Part shown: one piece after another, positions 1-11,800 of the stretch
Layout of the letters: every line of letters starts with the position of its first letter
Position numbering within the stretch: the stretch's first letter is position 1
Source of the DNA: Paralichthys olivaceus
Taxonomy: Eukaryota; Chordata; Actinopteri; Pleuronectiformes; Paralichthyidae
NCBI RefSeq assembly: GCF_024713975.1
Contig: NC_091100.1
Coordinates: forward strand, 20,695,501 to 20,759,500
Length of the DNA: 64,000 nucleotides
Direction of reading: 5' to 3'
The notes under the pieces: model-generated
Databases searched by the model: none
What the model was told of the DNA's origin: nothing
The model's input: the letters and a program-made list of their open reading frames with translations, nothing else
Made by a program: the position numbers and the translations under genes

Positions 1-45
1 ATGTGACTGACCATCTCTACCTTGTCATTGTTAAATTTGTAGGTG
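1..45 (-). CDS. Possible partial exon of an unidentified gene (runs off left edge)
   Basis: On the minus strand an AG acceptor (rc of 46-47) is followed by an open frame to the window edge, reading CTYKFNNDKVEMVSH. Its first base completes the codon left open (TG) by the candidate exon at 285-373, so the two join in frame. I do not recognise the protein. The stretch is only 45 bases, so the open frame itself carries little weight; the support is the phase match with the next candidate exon. Interspersed repeat sequence starts directly beside it (about 62). Confidence 0.25.
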
Positions 46-61
46 CTGGAAACTCCACAGT

Positions 62-170
62 GCAGGGGCAGATCCAGGGGCAGGGCCAGGAGGCTGACAA
101 TCTGATTGGCCCCTGATGTGTCCCTGTCCTGTTCATAGAAAAAAAAAAAACTTGTTGCTTGAGGCTGCTG
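62..170 (+). repeat. Dispersed repeat, left fragment
   Basis: The stretch containing a GGGGCAGGGCCAGG-like core followed by an ATCTGATTGGCC motif resembles 52118-52180, where the corresponding core is followed by the same ATCTGATTGGCC word. A second matching part of the same family lies at 765-960. It is an interspersed element, probably a decayed DNA transposon; the class is not determined. Confidence 0.5.
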
Positions 171-284
171 CACGTTCGAGGATTTTTTAACCCTTGACTG
201 ATTTTAAAAAACGTGGAAGATGACAGATTAAATCTTCAGAACACACACACACTAGATGATTTGGCCACAACATAAGACACTTAC

Positions 285-373
285 CATTTGTAGGAAACAA
301 TTTCACTGTGGCGATCCCAGAGACTTGGAATCGCACAGAAACTGGCGACATTGCTGTTCAGTGTGTGGAACAC
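285..373 (-). CDS. Possible internal exon of an unidentified minus-strand gene
   Basis: Reading the minus strand, a pyrimidine-rich tract ending in CACACAG precedes an 89-base segment open in only one frame, followed by a consensus donor GTAAGT (rc of 279-284). The translation starts VFHTLNSNVASFCAIPSLWD and ends near EIVSYK, leaving a split codon TG. Both splice sites are good and the peptide looks protein-like rather than low-complexity. I do not recognise the family. No convincing upstream partner exon was found nearby; the only weak candidate is 26 kb away at 26780-26812. The exon lies between two fragments of a dispersed repeat, which is a reason for caution. Confidence 0.33.
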
Positions 374-764
374 CTGTGTGAGTGAAAAGTAAAAACAAAC
401 ATGGCGGAGGACCAGTGCTGTGTGTTCTGTTTTGCAGCGAAAAACTTAATATAGGAAAACAACAGGATGAAATCATGGCTGAGAAGGTGGAATTGGCTCT
501 TATTGGCTTTTGAGGGTTTTCTGTTAGAGCCGATAATCAAGCATGTTTGATATTTATGATTCGAGATTGGGGAGCTTTAAGAGTTTTTTTAACCACTCAA
601 ATTTCAAGATTATTTGGGCAGATAATCGGCACCAACTGACCACCAGTCAGGAATGCCCTCGCGATTGTCGGAAAGGGAAAATCTAGTCCGAAATCAGCCT
701 GATCATCCTCTAGTGTGCAGCAGCTTTTACCAACAATACTAACAATAAATATGATAATGTATTG

Positions 765-960
765 AGAATGTTCATTTCTAAGCTATTTTGAGGTATACAA
801 TGTGCTTATGGAAAAAGTGTGTCCTGCTCAAAGCTTTAGAGCTAACAGTAAACGAGGAATGACATAAATGTGCACCTTACTGAATCAGGAATTGTGCATG
901 AATGTTGGACATAAAATTGTCACCTCTGTGTAAATACTGGCCCACTGCTTCCACAGACTA
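765..960 (+). repeat. Dispersed repeat, right fragment (same family as 52230-52400)
   Basis: The segment shares long words with 52230-52400: TTGCTCAAAGC-like, CTAACAGTAAAC, CTTACTGAATCAGGAATTGTGC, and a CACCTCTGTGT/CCCCTCTGTGTG block, in the same order and orientation. The distance to the left fragment is about 600 bases larger than in the 52 kb copy, so either this copy has taken an insertion or two copies sit side by side. Confidence 0.6.
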
Positions 961-3900
961 TTTACATGTGTCTTTCCTGTTTGAGACCCTTAACAGCCAA
1001 CCTACACTTTGTAGCTACACACAGAAATGACAGAAGCACATTCCAAGCGCCTCATCCGTACAATTTGTCACTTTTGTGAGTGTTGGTGTGATTCTTGTTG
1101 ACAGAGAACAAGAGCAGCAGCTGAATTATGAAGAAAAAACAAACAGGAAAGCAACAGAGGTGCATTAAGGTTCAGTTAGTCTCCGCAGTGCAGACGGCCC
1201 CTGTGGCTGAGCCATATAAAGACACTTTTTCTGTTTTTCCATCGGCTTTTATCACTGATGCCCGCCGGCCGTGCCTGGGAGAGAGACCGAGGGCAGGAGA
1301 ACTGAACTGTGAGAAGAAGAAATTAATTGAATGTGACACATTACTGTACAAATGGGTCATTTGTAGCAAATGTAGCATAATGTCAACCAAACACCTGTAA
1401 TCCTTCAGATATGAATCATGTTTCTGAAAATATAAGAATTCAACATCTGGAAGCAGCCAGGACCACAGACAGAGCTGATTTAACCACAGTGTGGTGTGAA
1501 GGGCAAAATCATGAAGCATCTCAGTCGGGGGTTTCTTTGGTGTAGGAGGAAACAGGTGTACCTGTGGAAAACCCTCACAGGCACGGAGAGAACATGCAAA
1601 CTCCACAGATGCTGTTTGTACAAGGGCTGCATGTGAAGACGCAAATGTCTGAATCAGAGGCTCTGGACTTTCTCCGTAGTTTGTCCAGCCAGCGCCCAAG
1701 AACTCCATAGAATGTACGATTGAGCTGATGTTGGTACACAGCAGGAGACCCTCGGCAGGATTCTCTGTGATAAGTGGGTAAGTAGATGATGTTTCTAACA
1801 CAAAATGAGAAAAAATTAAAGTATATTTGCCACAAAATGGAGAAGACACCAAAGATGTCGAGAGATGCTGGTGCTGATGTCCTGTAAACAAAAAGAATTG
1901 ATCTCTGCAGTGGAATTAATACGTTACATACCTCTGCCTGCTGCACCACCCCTCACCTGAACATGTCATTATGAATACGTCTGACTGGAGAATGTCCCGG
2001 TGCAATGTTCTTTTGTGAAAAGCAAATTCCCGGAGAATGACCACAATATTGGGTCAGGACTTTCTACAGAATTAATGTCTGAAAACAATAACAAAGACCT
2101 CAACTGAATCAGGATCCAACCTGGGAGTTACATGGTAATTTGGATTTACAAAACTTGGTCTGTTCTCTTTATTCACCAGAAGAAACAAGATGCTTTGAAT
2201 TTGCTTGTGTGAATATTTACATGTGAGAAAAGCAAACTGATGGGTATGGTCCTCTCCAAACTGTTCTCTGTAATTGCTTCACTGACTTCCACTTCTATCA
2301 GAAAAGGACAAAACTGAAGATCGCCTGAGAGCTGCTGATGCTCATTTGGCCTTCATTATGACTTTAACCCCTTCCTCTCCCTCTCGCCCTATAACACTGC
2401 CACTATAACAGCTCATTCAGGCACTAAAACACATTGCCGGGCTTTATTAAATGAACCAGAAGTAACGTTTCTCCTGCGTCTTTGGCAAGGTCTTCCACGG
2501 TGCAAGCTTGATGACCTGGAAGGGGCCTGTAGGTGTGGTGAGTCAGGTAGGGGTGTTCGTCAGGAGTTGGCTGTCCCCGCGAGGAGAGGACAGCTCACTC
2601 CCTCACGAAGCGTATTCAGTCAGAGGACTGTTTGTCACTCCTTTAAGAGTGTGAGGGCCGCTTAAATTAATGCCAACAAGCAAGCATCGTCGATGTCTCT
2701 TTCACAGCGTCCTCCTCTCTCTGAACTGAACCCCCTCCCCTGCATCAAAAGCTGTTTCCTTTTGTCTTCTTCCCCTTCATCGTTATTTGGCTGCCTGTGG
2801 GAAATTGAACCGCCTTGTGCATGTAATCGCTTTAATGAAGGCATGTTTAATCAGCATATTCTTCGTCTGTAGCTCGCAGATAGTGCCAAGGAGCCTTGTA
2901 GCAATGAGAGACCTTTAGCACAAGACAAGATGATTGCTGGGGCCAAATGAGTGTGGCAGGAAAAGACAGTCGGACCCGGCTGTCCCCTCAGGCAGACGTA
3001 ACGCATATGGAGCTGTCCTTACCACTTCCCCTCCATCTACATGGACGCTTAAACTCCCTGTCACTCTGCCCGTCTGTAAAAAGAGCTTCTTCTTTTTTTT
3101 GAGGCGAGGGGCGGGGTTAACAAGTTCTAATCTAATTTCACATGCCCATGTGGTTATTAATTGAGCTGGCTCATTGTTGCCTTTTTTGTTGGATAAAGAA
3201 TGAGTGGGGGTGGAACTGTGAGCAGAACTGTGGCAAAATAAAAGGTTAGGATTTCTAATTACCTCTGAACACAAAGCACAACGGAGGCGGATGTGAATAT
3301 CATTGGTTTTAAAGTTATTACATCATAAACGAAAATTGGGATGCAATTTAGGGTCATTTTTACTATTATCCTATGAATACTGCTCACAATTTGGCTGATT
3401 GAATAACTTAACAGTGATTCATTGTTTATCTATAACAGAAGATTCGAATAACAGAAAATCAGCCTGTCCCCTGCACAAAAGTGAGGAATGCAAAGCATCA
3501 CATTACCTTATAGTTCCACAAATAATGCAATACTTATTTTGACTTATCCGCACATTATTATCACAAGTACCCAGACCTTTAAAATGTTGTGCAAGAAGCT
3601 GAGTCTATTAAGAAAACAAAAACTTTCAGGAGATTGCCTATTTTGCTCAGATCCTTTTTTTTCCGAAAACTTCATATTTATCAGAATAATTGCTGATAAT
3701 TTTTCTGATGATCAGCCAAACAATGAATCCTCAAATGATTGTAGCTCTGAACAGAAATTGGGCCTGATGGCTGTGCTTGATGAAAAGTCAAGGCAAGTAA
3801 CTTTATCCTGAGGGGAGCGTGACTGTGTGGACCATATTTCATGGCTATCCATGCATTCGTTGTTGAGTTTTTGAGTCTTGCTTAAATTGTGCAATGACCA

Positions 3901-4740
3901 ACAGTCCAACCTATCCATCCCTAAATTCCTCCAGTATCAGCTTTTCTGTATGTTAATTGCACATGTACATTTATGTGTATTTAGTCATGAACAAAAATCT
4001 GATAAAAAATAATGCGTGGAAATGAGCAACAATTACAAAAAGGAACCAGACAGATCAGAGTCTGGTGTAAAATGAGAAAAACAGTAAAAGTGACAGAGGT
4101 GAGTAAACACAACTCTTTCTGCAAACGCACCCAAACAAGACACATCATACGTTTGCTGTGAAACTGTGTGGGCTGATGTACTGTGACTAAAAGGTTTTCT
4201 CTCAGTGCTCTGACCATATCATTGTGAATAAAATAAAAAGTATTCATATAAAACAATGCTTATCTTATTACACAGCCTGGCACTGTGTCTGTTTTAAACC
4301 ATAAGAAGTCTTATGAAGATGATAAGTGGATTCAGATTTGTTCTGAATTGTTGGATGGGATGTGTTGCAGATGTTTAATTCCTCTGTCTGACACCAGCCA
4401 AGAGTTCCTCTTTGTGAGAATAGGAGAAGTGAGCGTGAGGTGACAGGAGGCCAGGGTGTGGAGGATTTGGGTACACCACATTTTCATTTCCTCAATACAG
4501 CGTGTGGCAACAGTCAGCCCAGAAATCACATTAACGGATGCATCAGATGGGCAGAAAACCAGGACTGATAAAACTCCTTACAGGAGGCGTTAAAATGAAA
4601 TGTTAGAGAAGAGTTTTAAATCATACCACTGCTCTTTGAATAACCTCCACTAGTCACAACCTGTCATTACTAATTTCATAGTGCTATTCTTCATCATTAT
4701 GAAACAAGTAAAATTTTTATATACATGCCATTTTTTAGCA
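961..4740. other. Non-coding, no gene recognised
   Basis: A minus-strand reading frame of 239 codons (1172-1891) spans part of this stretch. It overlaps an interspersed repeat fragment at 1541-1615, has no signal peptide, domain or homology that I recognise, and is flanked by no splice sites pairing it with other exons. A short A/T-rich unique sequence makes up the rest. I see no exon with paired splice sites and coding character. Confidence 0.5.
1541..1615 (+). repeat. Fragment of a LINE-like fish interspersed repeat
   Basis: The words GTAGGAGGAAACAGG, ACCTGTGGAAAACCC and GAGAACATGCAAACTCCACA match the common fish repeat in which a GGAGGAAACC block is followed by GAGAAAACCC and AACATGCAAACTCCACAC. 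The same family is seen in a longer copy at 16155-16410. It is probably the 3' part of a non-LTR retroposon of the L2/Maui kind; that class is from memory. Confidence 0.55.
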
Positions 4741-4744
4741 TAAT

Positions 4745-4930
4745 TACAAGTTGCTATTTGTGGAGTGGGGCTGGAAGCTGTGATTTCCTGCAGCCACTGT
4801 TGATTTCCTGGCAGATGCATGGTGATAAACAAGACTCTGGTCTTTATGCTAAGCTAAGACATCCCCTGGCTCCAGCTTCTTGTTTAGTTATATATCATCT
4901 CATCTAACTCTCAGGCAGAAAATAAGTGTA
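4745..4930 (+). repeat. Fish interspersed repeat (GCTAAGCTAA / CATCTAACTCTCAGGCAG type)
   Basis: It contains TTTATGCTAAGCTAAG, GGCTCCAGCTTC and CATCTAACTCTCAGGCAGAAAATAAG in the order seen in a very abundant teleost repeat. A related copy in the other orientation lies at about 19320-19410, with TTTAGCTTAGCATGAAGG. These are remnants with no coding capacity. Confidence 0.6.
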
Positions 4931-4998
4931 CGTGTGAGCTGAATGATGCAGTTTCTCTGTGTTTTTTGTACATTGTGGCATATCAAGGTCAGTGGTTC

Positions 4999-5175
4999 GG
5001 TGTTGAATCCCAAATTGCCCCTGATGGCTGTGCTGACAGTGTAGGAATGGGCTGATAGAAAAAAATACTGCAAAATGAAGCATATTAGTCTGTGTGTGTA
5101 AATGTGTACTGTAAACAACTTTGAGTGGTCGATAAGAGTGAAAAAGCTCCATGTAACTACAATCCATTTAGCATT
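4999..5175 (+). repeat. Fish SINE-like repeat
   Basis: The order of blocks (GGTTCGGTGTTGAATCCC, AAATTGCCCCTGATGGC, TGTGTGTAAATG, then ACTTTGAGTGGTCGATAAGA followed by AAAAGCTCCATGTAA and ATCCATTTA) is that of an abundant fish short repeat ending in AAAGCGCTATATAAATGCAAGTCCATTTACC. The same family occurs at 32425-32640. It is non-coding. Confidence 0.65.
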
Positions 5176-5179
5176 CACC

Positions 5180-7030
5180 CATGCATGTTTGTTTGTTGGT
5201 TCATTTGTTAGCAGGATTATGCTAAAACAACTGAAACCAATTTGCAGCCAACTTGATGGAAGGATGGGGCCTAAGTGGATTCTTATTTTCTCTGTATTTC
5301 TATTATAAGAACTAGACTATCATGTATCTGCTTGTCTGGCCTTGGCTCTACTCCCAGTAAATCACATTTTTTGGATAATTCAGTGTTGTTCTCTGCTGTT
5401 TTAAGTATTTGATCCCTTAGTTCAGACCTAATGCATGTCATTAAATTATTTCTGTGCAGTCTGACCCTGTGTAAATATTTGTTCCCCATGTCTGAAACAT
5501 TCCTCTACTAAAACTCATCACCCCAAAAAGAGCCCATTTAGACAAGGGCAGACTGTGACATTATTACAGTAGCTGGGGTATGACTTGTCTTGTTTATTCT
5601 CAACACGCAGAAGCTGCGGTAGCGGTTCGAGGTTAGAGCCTCACTTCAGCCTACACAATTTCCCAGCAGGATATTTAAATGAGAGATAGTAGATTTGTTT
5701 ATCTATCGGGGTATAGTGTCAGTAGATTATGTTATCGATAAAGATATTTAAAAAATGATGAGGTGGTGTTTGAAACCTGGTAGATTATACCCAGTAAAGC
5801 TGATTTACAAGAACTATTGTTTCTCTAATGAATCTTTCTCTAATATGTATTTATAAAGATAATAATAGTCTACTCATATACCACTCTGTCATGTTGTGCC
5901 TTATACAAGCATTCCTGCCCACAACTGAGGGCGCATGTGTTATGAGAAATGTTTACCAAAGAGACACAGATACAGGGAAAGGACAGCGAGTCTAATCGCG
6001 TGGTTATTGGTGAGATCAATGGTGCGAGTTGGGCTGAAACTGTGTAGGCGCCTCAAGCACATTCTGATGCGCTGCCACTGATGATCATTGAGACTCAGCA
6101 TTTAGAGACGTGGCTGCTTCCAGGAAATAAAGCAGAGAGACTTGAGCAGAAGTGGATACTATGATTTGGCTGTCTGCAAATAGGTATCGTAAAAGTCCTG
6201 CATGGCTGGTGTCACAGTGAACAAAAGAGGGGAATGTAGAGCATGTGTGGATTCGATTTTGTGTCAGTGTTTCAATATGCAACACTTGTAATGGCTCAGA
6301 GCAACAGAGGGCTTGTTCAAAGTCAGTTTTCCACCCCACTCATTCATCAGAACAGCACGTACATCACACTACCCCAAAGACTGATGTACATCTGACTGAT
6401 GATAGCCACACATATACATAATGAAATAATCCTCAGTGAGAATTGGTACAGTCATAATACATGTTCACTTTATCCCCCAATTAATCATTCAAACCCCTCA
6501 AACCTTCAACTGGATACAGCAGCAGCAGCAGAGATTTTTTACTCCACTTCATTATGTGCCTGTTTCACCAGCAAGCAGAGCCCACTTCTATTTAATTTAC
6601 CAACACAAACACCGGAACAGGAACTTTCTTGTCAAAGGATAATTGTTCTCTTACTAAGAAAGCGTACAAAGGATGTCAAAGGCGACAGCTTTTTATATCT
6701 ATGTGCGTTGAATACTTCCTCTCACAGCTATGAGTAGAATCTAAGATAAATGATTTCAGCCTGAATGAATATGACAGTGTGAGGAGTGTTTCAGCCAGTG
6801 ATTGAGCAGCAGTGAATGTCTGTTCTATCCCGAGTGGTCTTCACAATCGTCACTTGACCTGATTATTCAATTCGAATATTCAGTTGTTGTTTTTTTGGTT
6901 TCCAAGGATCTTTGGTAACTGTGTACCCAGACTCAGGGTGAATCTGAGTGAGAGGGAGGCAACTGCCCATAAAAGCTCTGAAATCACACCATCGTCCGCC
7001 TTCTGCTTAAAGGTTTTGAATGTGCAGCTC
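5180..7030. other. Non-coding, no gene recognised
   Basis: There are short chance reading frames only. A CAG triplet run (6521-6531) is too short to be of note. I see no exon with paired splice sites and no RNA gene. Confidence 0.5.
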
Positions 7031-7039
7031 ACCTCGCCT

Positions 7040-7570
7040 CGACTTATTTGCTGCACTTAAATAAATTTTTCACATATGTACATGTATTTTCATGTACTTT
7101 TACTCCACTACACATATCAGCAAATTCTACTCCACTACATTTGTACATTGCAATGTGTCAGGTGTTTACACTGTTTTTTACATTTTCTAAATTTATCATT
7201 AACGAGAGGGGAACTGGTCCATGGATCCAACTCATGCAGTGTCTGTTTTAAACTGTTTACTTGGCCTGAGCTGGTTGCAGCTTTTTCTCTGAAACTCTAA
7301 AACTGACCTGCAGTAACTGAGCCGCAGCGAGTAAAGACCAGCTGACAGTTTACGAAACCCCGAAGCTGCGTCTCCCCTGCTGCACAAAGAGCTGTTCACC
7401 TGTGTATTCAAAGGAACTGGATGCTGTTTTCGATGCTCCTGAGAGAATAGGCTACATTTTGTAAAATCTTTTAATTTTAATACTTTAACTTTAATTAAAA
7501 GCAAGTACCTACTTTTACTCAAGTAGAAGTAGTAGAAGTTAATGTAGTACTTTTACTTTTACTTGAATAC
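7040..7570. repeat. Interspersed repeat with TACTTTTACTC-type ends
   Basis: The left part carries TACTTTTACTCCACTACA and a second TACTCCACTACATTTGTACA. The right part carries AAGTACCTACTTTTACTCAAGTAG and TACTTTTACTTTTACTTGAATAC. Such words make up a common fish repeat, possibly of the DNA-transposon type. Similar words occur in the opposite sense at 57540-57600 and 57835-57880. Confidence 0.5.
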
Positions 7571-7599
7571 ATTTTGTCTATTTATTTGTACATTTAAGT

Positions 7600-10500
7600 A
7601 ATATATTTGAGGAATTCCTCCAATGCTGATAGAAATATACTGCTTGTAACAATTGAACCGATTGTTGACTAATTGTAAGAGTCAAATCTGATTCTGCTGA
7701 TAAAATTCTGCCTTACTTTAATCATTTACCGTATCTGCTGTTTAAGTCCTTCAGCCTACTTTAACTGTGTCTATGTGTGATAATTCAAAGTTCGCCTTCT
7801 GTGTCTTTTAACTGATGGCTCAATACTCAAGAAGAATTTCCTGATAAATGAGTCACCATTAGTGTAAAGGCAAAGCGTATGGGTGTTAGTGTTGGGCTGC
7901 CATATATTGAGCATCGCACAGCATATTATAAGTGACACATATTAGCTTGAATTTTTGACCACAACATTACACTTTGTGTCTCATGAGAAACAAAAGCCCA
8001 GACGCTTGTAAACATGCCACTCATTTATGTCGCCTGTACATTCACATTCTCTGTTCAGCGTCCCCCTAACATAACACATACATGCACACTCACAAATGCA
8101 TGCAACAGGGACATTTTTCAGTTTTTGTATATTTCACAAATGAAACTTAAAAGGTTTTACTTTGTCTTTAATATTCTATTGACCCTTTATGAACATATAG
8201 ATGAACTGATGATATAACTCTTGAATGTGTTTCTTTGTTTGATTAAAGAGGGACTGCAACTCTCACTTACAATTAAAAAGCTAAGCAATACAATAAATAT
8301 CTAAATAGTTTGGCTCAGAGGTTCTGCTGCTTATTTGCTTTGGTATATGACCAGTAACTTATGATGGCCAATGCAAATTTAAGATACATTTTCATGTGTA
8401 ACTGATATTACTGATTTGATGATCTTTTCAACTTGTGCTACTCTAAAGAAAAAAAATTATTTCAACTTGATGGTTGTAACTCTTTTATTAAAAAATTCTG
8501 GCCAGTTATTCATCAATGACGCAATAATTAAACAAGCCTGTTTCTTTCGAGTTATTGTCCCTTTTACACAACATGTAAGGGCTCATTTATCAATTCATGA
8601 ATGATTTCTTCACATTTGGTTTCTAACTAATGTCCAACTTATCATCAACTTTAGTCTCAGCTGTCATATTTACTCCCCTCACACTCCCATGAGATTAAAA
8701 GGGACAGAGAAACACAGCATGGGGGGAAATTGCTGAGTCATTTCCACAGCCACTTCATTGAAAGGCTTCCCATATGCACAAGCACTGAAATCAGCAAGTG
8801 GTGAGCACAAGAGATGAAGCACATACGCTGGTCTCATTAACTGAGTTTTATCAGGACGTTTAGTTTCATTTCAGGGAAGTGCAGGTTCAACAGATTCCCA
8901 CCACCATTCTTAATGAGTGACTTCAAGAGGCGTCCTCGCATTGCTCAGTAATCTGTCAGGTAGTGGTAGAGACAGGCGTGACAGGGAGAGGTCGATAGTG
9001 ACACTTTCATCAGTGCTCATTGGATTGAAACCACTAATACATAGAGACTGAGAGAGACAGCTTTTAGTCAGACAACCACAGCCAGCTCAATTCTGTCCAG
9101 CAGTGAAACGGTTAAACTGCACTTTTGCTTTTTTTCAGCCTCCCAGCTGTGTGGCATTACTGGTGGAGTCCTGTGCCCAGAAATGAGGTGGAGGACTTAT
9201 CACTCCATCAGATGGGTACGATAGTTACCATCAGGCAACGTGTAAAAAGATCTATACTTGGCTTTGAGGTTTTCTCTGGAATACAGCGTCCTTTTGTTCC
9301 TTGTAGGGCCTCTTCTCTTTATCTATCTGTCCATCTATCTGTCTGTTTGTCAGTCTTTATTTCTCTCCCTGTGTACATGGGCACATTAGGTTTGCTTTGC
9401 TGAGCATGCTGTTTGACCTCAGGGTGTTTTTCGAAGAAGACATTCTTGGCACAAGCAGTGTATTTAAAATTCTGCCCAGGGGCAACACTTGACCCTTGTT
9501 TACAATGCAGGAACACATAGGTGCGTGCACGATAATGATGAGACAAAGTGTTCTTGTCATGCAGTTTCTTGATCAAAACAAACGTGTCCAAATGCACACA
9601 TTCAGACGATGTTCTGCAGACAGTCTAATTGACCCCTTGGTTTTATCACGGAGAACTTGGCATTTACAAACAGTACATTAAGTTTTTTTAAACAAATGTT
9701 TTTACTTTTACATTAATTCAATAGAAGAAGGCTTTGTCTTGACTGCAGCTAGCTAGGGGACATCTAAAGTGGTTAGCTCATAAATGTACTTGTTTAAACA
9801 TAGGAATTCTGCAAAAGGCACTTAATTTAGTTCATGTCCACATGTACCAGACTAGTCACAATGTTTTTATGTTCATATACAAGATATTTTAGCAGGGAAT
9901 CCAAATGTAGCGATTGAAGGGTAGAGCTCATTAGCCTCAGCACTATATAATTATTTTGTTTAAGGAGTTTTGCTACAGTCTCTGGATGGAGCCAAGGTAT
10001 TGAGGTCTCAGCTGTCAATCATGTTGTTTCACTTAGATTTTATTTAATCAAATAACTGATTAAATCCAAATTTGCTGGAAAAAGAAACACTTGGACTTAC
10101 ATTTACAGTAAATGTCCCTAAAATGATGGTAGAAATTACATGCTTAACAGCCTGGAAGGTAACGCTAGTTAGTCTAGCATGCTAAAGATTTCTTTCTTAA
10201 ATTAGAGCAGTGGCTGCCTATAAACCGAGCTGTGTTTACCATGTTCCTGAAAAGAGTTCACAATTCACACATTTTGAATTACTACGAAAAACACGAGAAC
10301 AAATTGATCTTATCAGCTTGATCTAAACACTTCTTGGTTCAGTTAACACTGAGAAATGTGAGTCATTTCTCTGAGGATGTGTCTAGTTTTTGATTTACCA
10401 TCTTATTTTTCACACTCGTACCAGTAAACATTGTATCCTTTGTATAAGCCCAGATCTTCATTCTTTCCTTCTTCAACACGTGGGGCAGGAGAATGTCCTG

Positions 10501-11360
10501 TAATGATAATTACACTGATGTAGAACTTCAGAGGTGCTGTGAGTGAGACTGTGGTTCACAGTGAGAGTGGCTCTCATTCATAATACACTTTAAAGATGCT
10601 GAGTTACTAACCTCACTTCCTGTGCCAAATGCAGCAGGAAATGCTTGATTTCCTGTAGTGAAGTGTGGGTGGGGGCTCTAGTGTGTGTGTGCTTGCCTGT
10701 GTGTATTAATCTGACACACTAGGGGTCTGTGTTTGTATGTAGGTGCAAACATTTAATTTACATATAAGGATCTATCAACCAGAGGATGCACTTTTCTCAG
10801 AGACATTTCCTGAGAACAGCCCTTCATTTAACACGATAAATTAGGACATCCTGTTTATTTTTGGCGATAATGGCTTCCTCTTAATGATTATTAGGTTCTC
10901 GCAGATGGAGTAGGGTCATTAGCAAGTTGGAAATTTCAGAGAAGAGTGAAATTTCTTTTAATCAGCAAAACCAATGACCCACTAAGCAGTAAAGGAAATG
11001 CATCTGATATTGTCAAATCATCTACATTTGTTATCATCTTCATTGTCTCTGCCCCAAAATGACACCAATGAATTTCCGAACAATTAGATGATAGATTTGA
11101 CTCTGTGAAATCTTATGTGACTGTGTTGTATACAAATGAAAACGTATTTTACGGGCTATTGAAACCTCTCCTCAAATATAGATTATCCACCCATATTGTT
11201 CATGAGTGTTGTGTTAGGAACTTTATCATATGTGATGTCTTATTTAAAATGATCTGAACAAAGTAGAGAGTCTGGAAGTGACGTCAAACAAAATTCACCA
11301 GAATAAGTGAAGAAGTGACCTTGTTTCGTAATTTTTTCACTCTTGACTGAACAAGCTGCT
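7600..11360. other. Non-coding, no gene recognised
   Basis: It is A/T-rich unique sequence with simple runs (for example TATCTATCTGTCCATCTATCTGTCTG at 9321-9346). One 3'-splice-site-like word at 8868-8875 leads only into frames that hit stops. I see no coding exon. Confidence 0.45.
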
Positions 11361-11370
11361 ATATTGAACA

Positions 11371-11371
11371 T

Positions 11372-11404
<33 letters not shown>
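11371..11404 (+). repeat. (CA)n microsatellite
   Basis: This is an almost pure CA dinucleotide tract. It lies 120 bases before a GT tract (11523-11563), so the two are inverted complements and could pair as a long hairpin. Confidence 0.9.
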
Positions 11405-11410
<6 letters not shown>

Positions 11411-11520
11411 AACACATACATACATATCATACGCATACATGTACATGTGCACAACTGCCACCTCTGATCCCTCAAAATACTATACTGTTGTCAAGGAAAC
11501 AGCCACAGACTATTAAATTA

Positions 11521-11566
<46 letters not shown>
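11521..11566 (+). repeat. (GT)n microsatellite
   Basis: This is a nearly pure GT dinucleotide tract, complementary to the CA tract at 11371-11404. Confidence 0.9.
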
Positions 11567-11568
<2 letters not shown>

Positions 11569-11752
11569 GTACATCTTGGAATAGCTTCAGTGACGCATAC
11601 ATTTGCTCCCAAACACCATGCCAGCAAACCGCCCTCTTTCACCTCCCTTTTCAGTGTTATAACATACATCCATCTGTCTACCCATCTTTTCCTCTTTCCT
11701 TTCCTTTTCTTTTCTCTATTTTCCTTTGATTTTAATTATCTTATCGTTTAAT

Positions 11753-11800
11753 CTCTCCTCTCCTCTCCTCTCCTCTCCTCTCCTCTCCTCTCCTTTCCTG
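11753..11800 (+). repeat. (CTCTC)n pentanucleotide microsatellite
   Basis: About eight perfect copies of TCTCC/CTCTC in tandem sit in a longer pyrimidine-rich stretch that begins about 11690. Long polypyrimidine mirror tracts of this kind can form triplex DNA, but nothing here shows that it does. Confidence 0.9.

Noticed and set aside
1172-1891. Minus-strand open frame of 239 codons
   Set aside because: It overlaps an interspersed repeat fragment (1541-1615), has no recognised domain and no supporting splice sites. One frame of this length by chance in 64 kb is not surprising.
8876-8966. Possible plus-strand exon between TTCATTTCAG and GTAGTGG
   Set aside because: All three frames contain stop codons.
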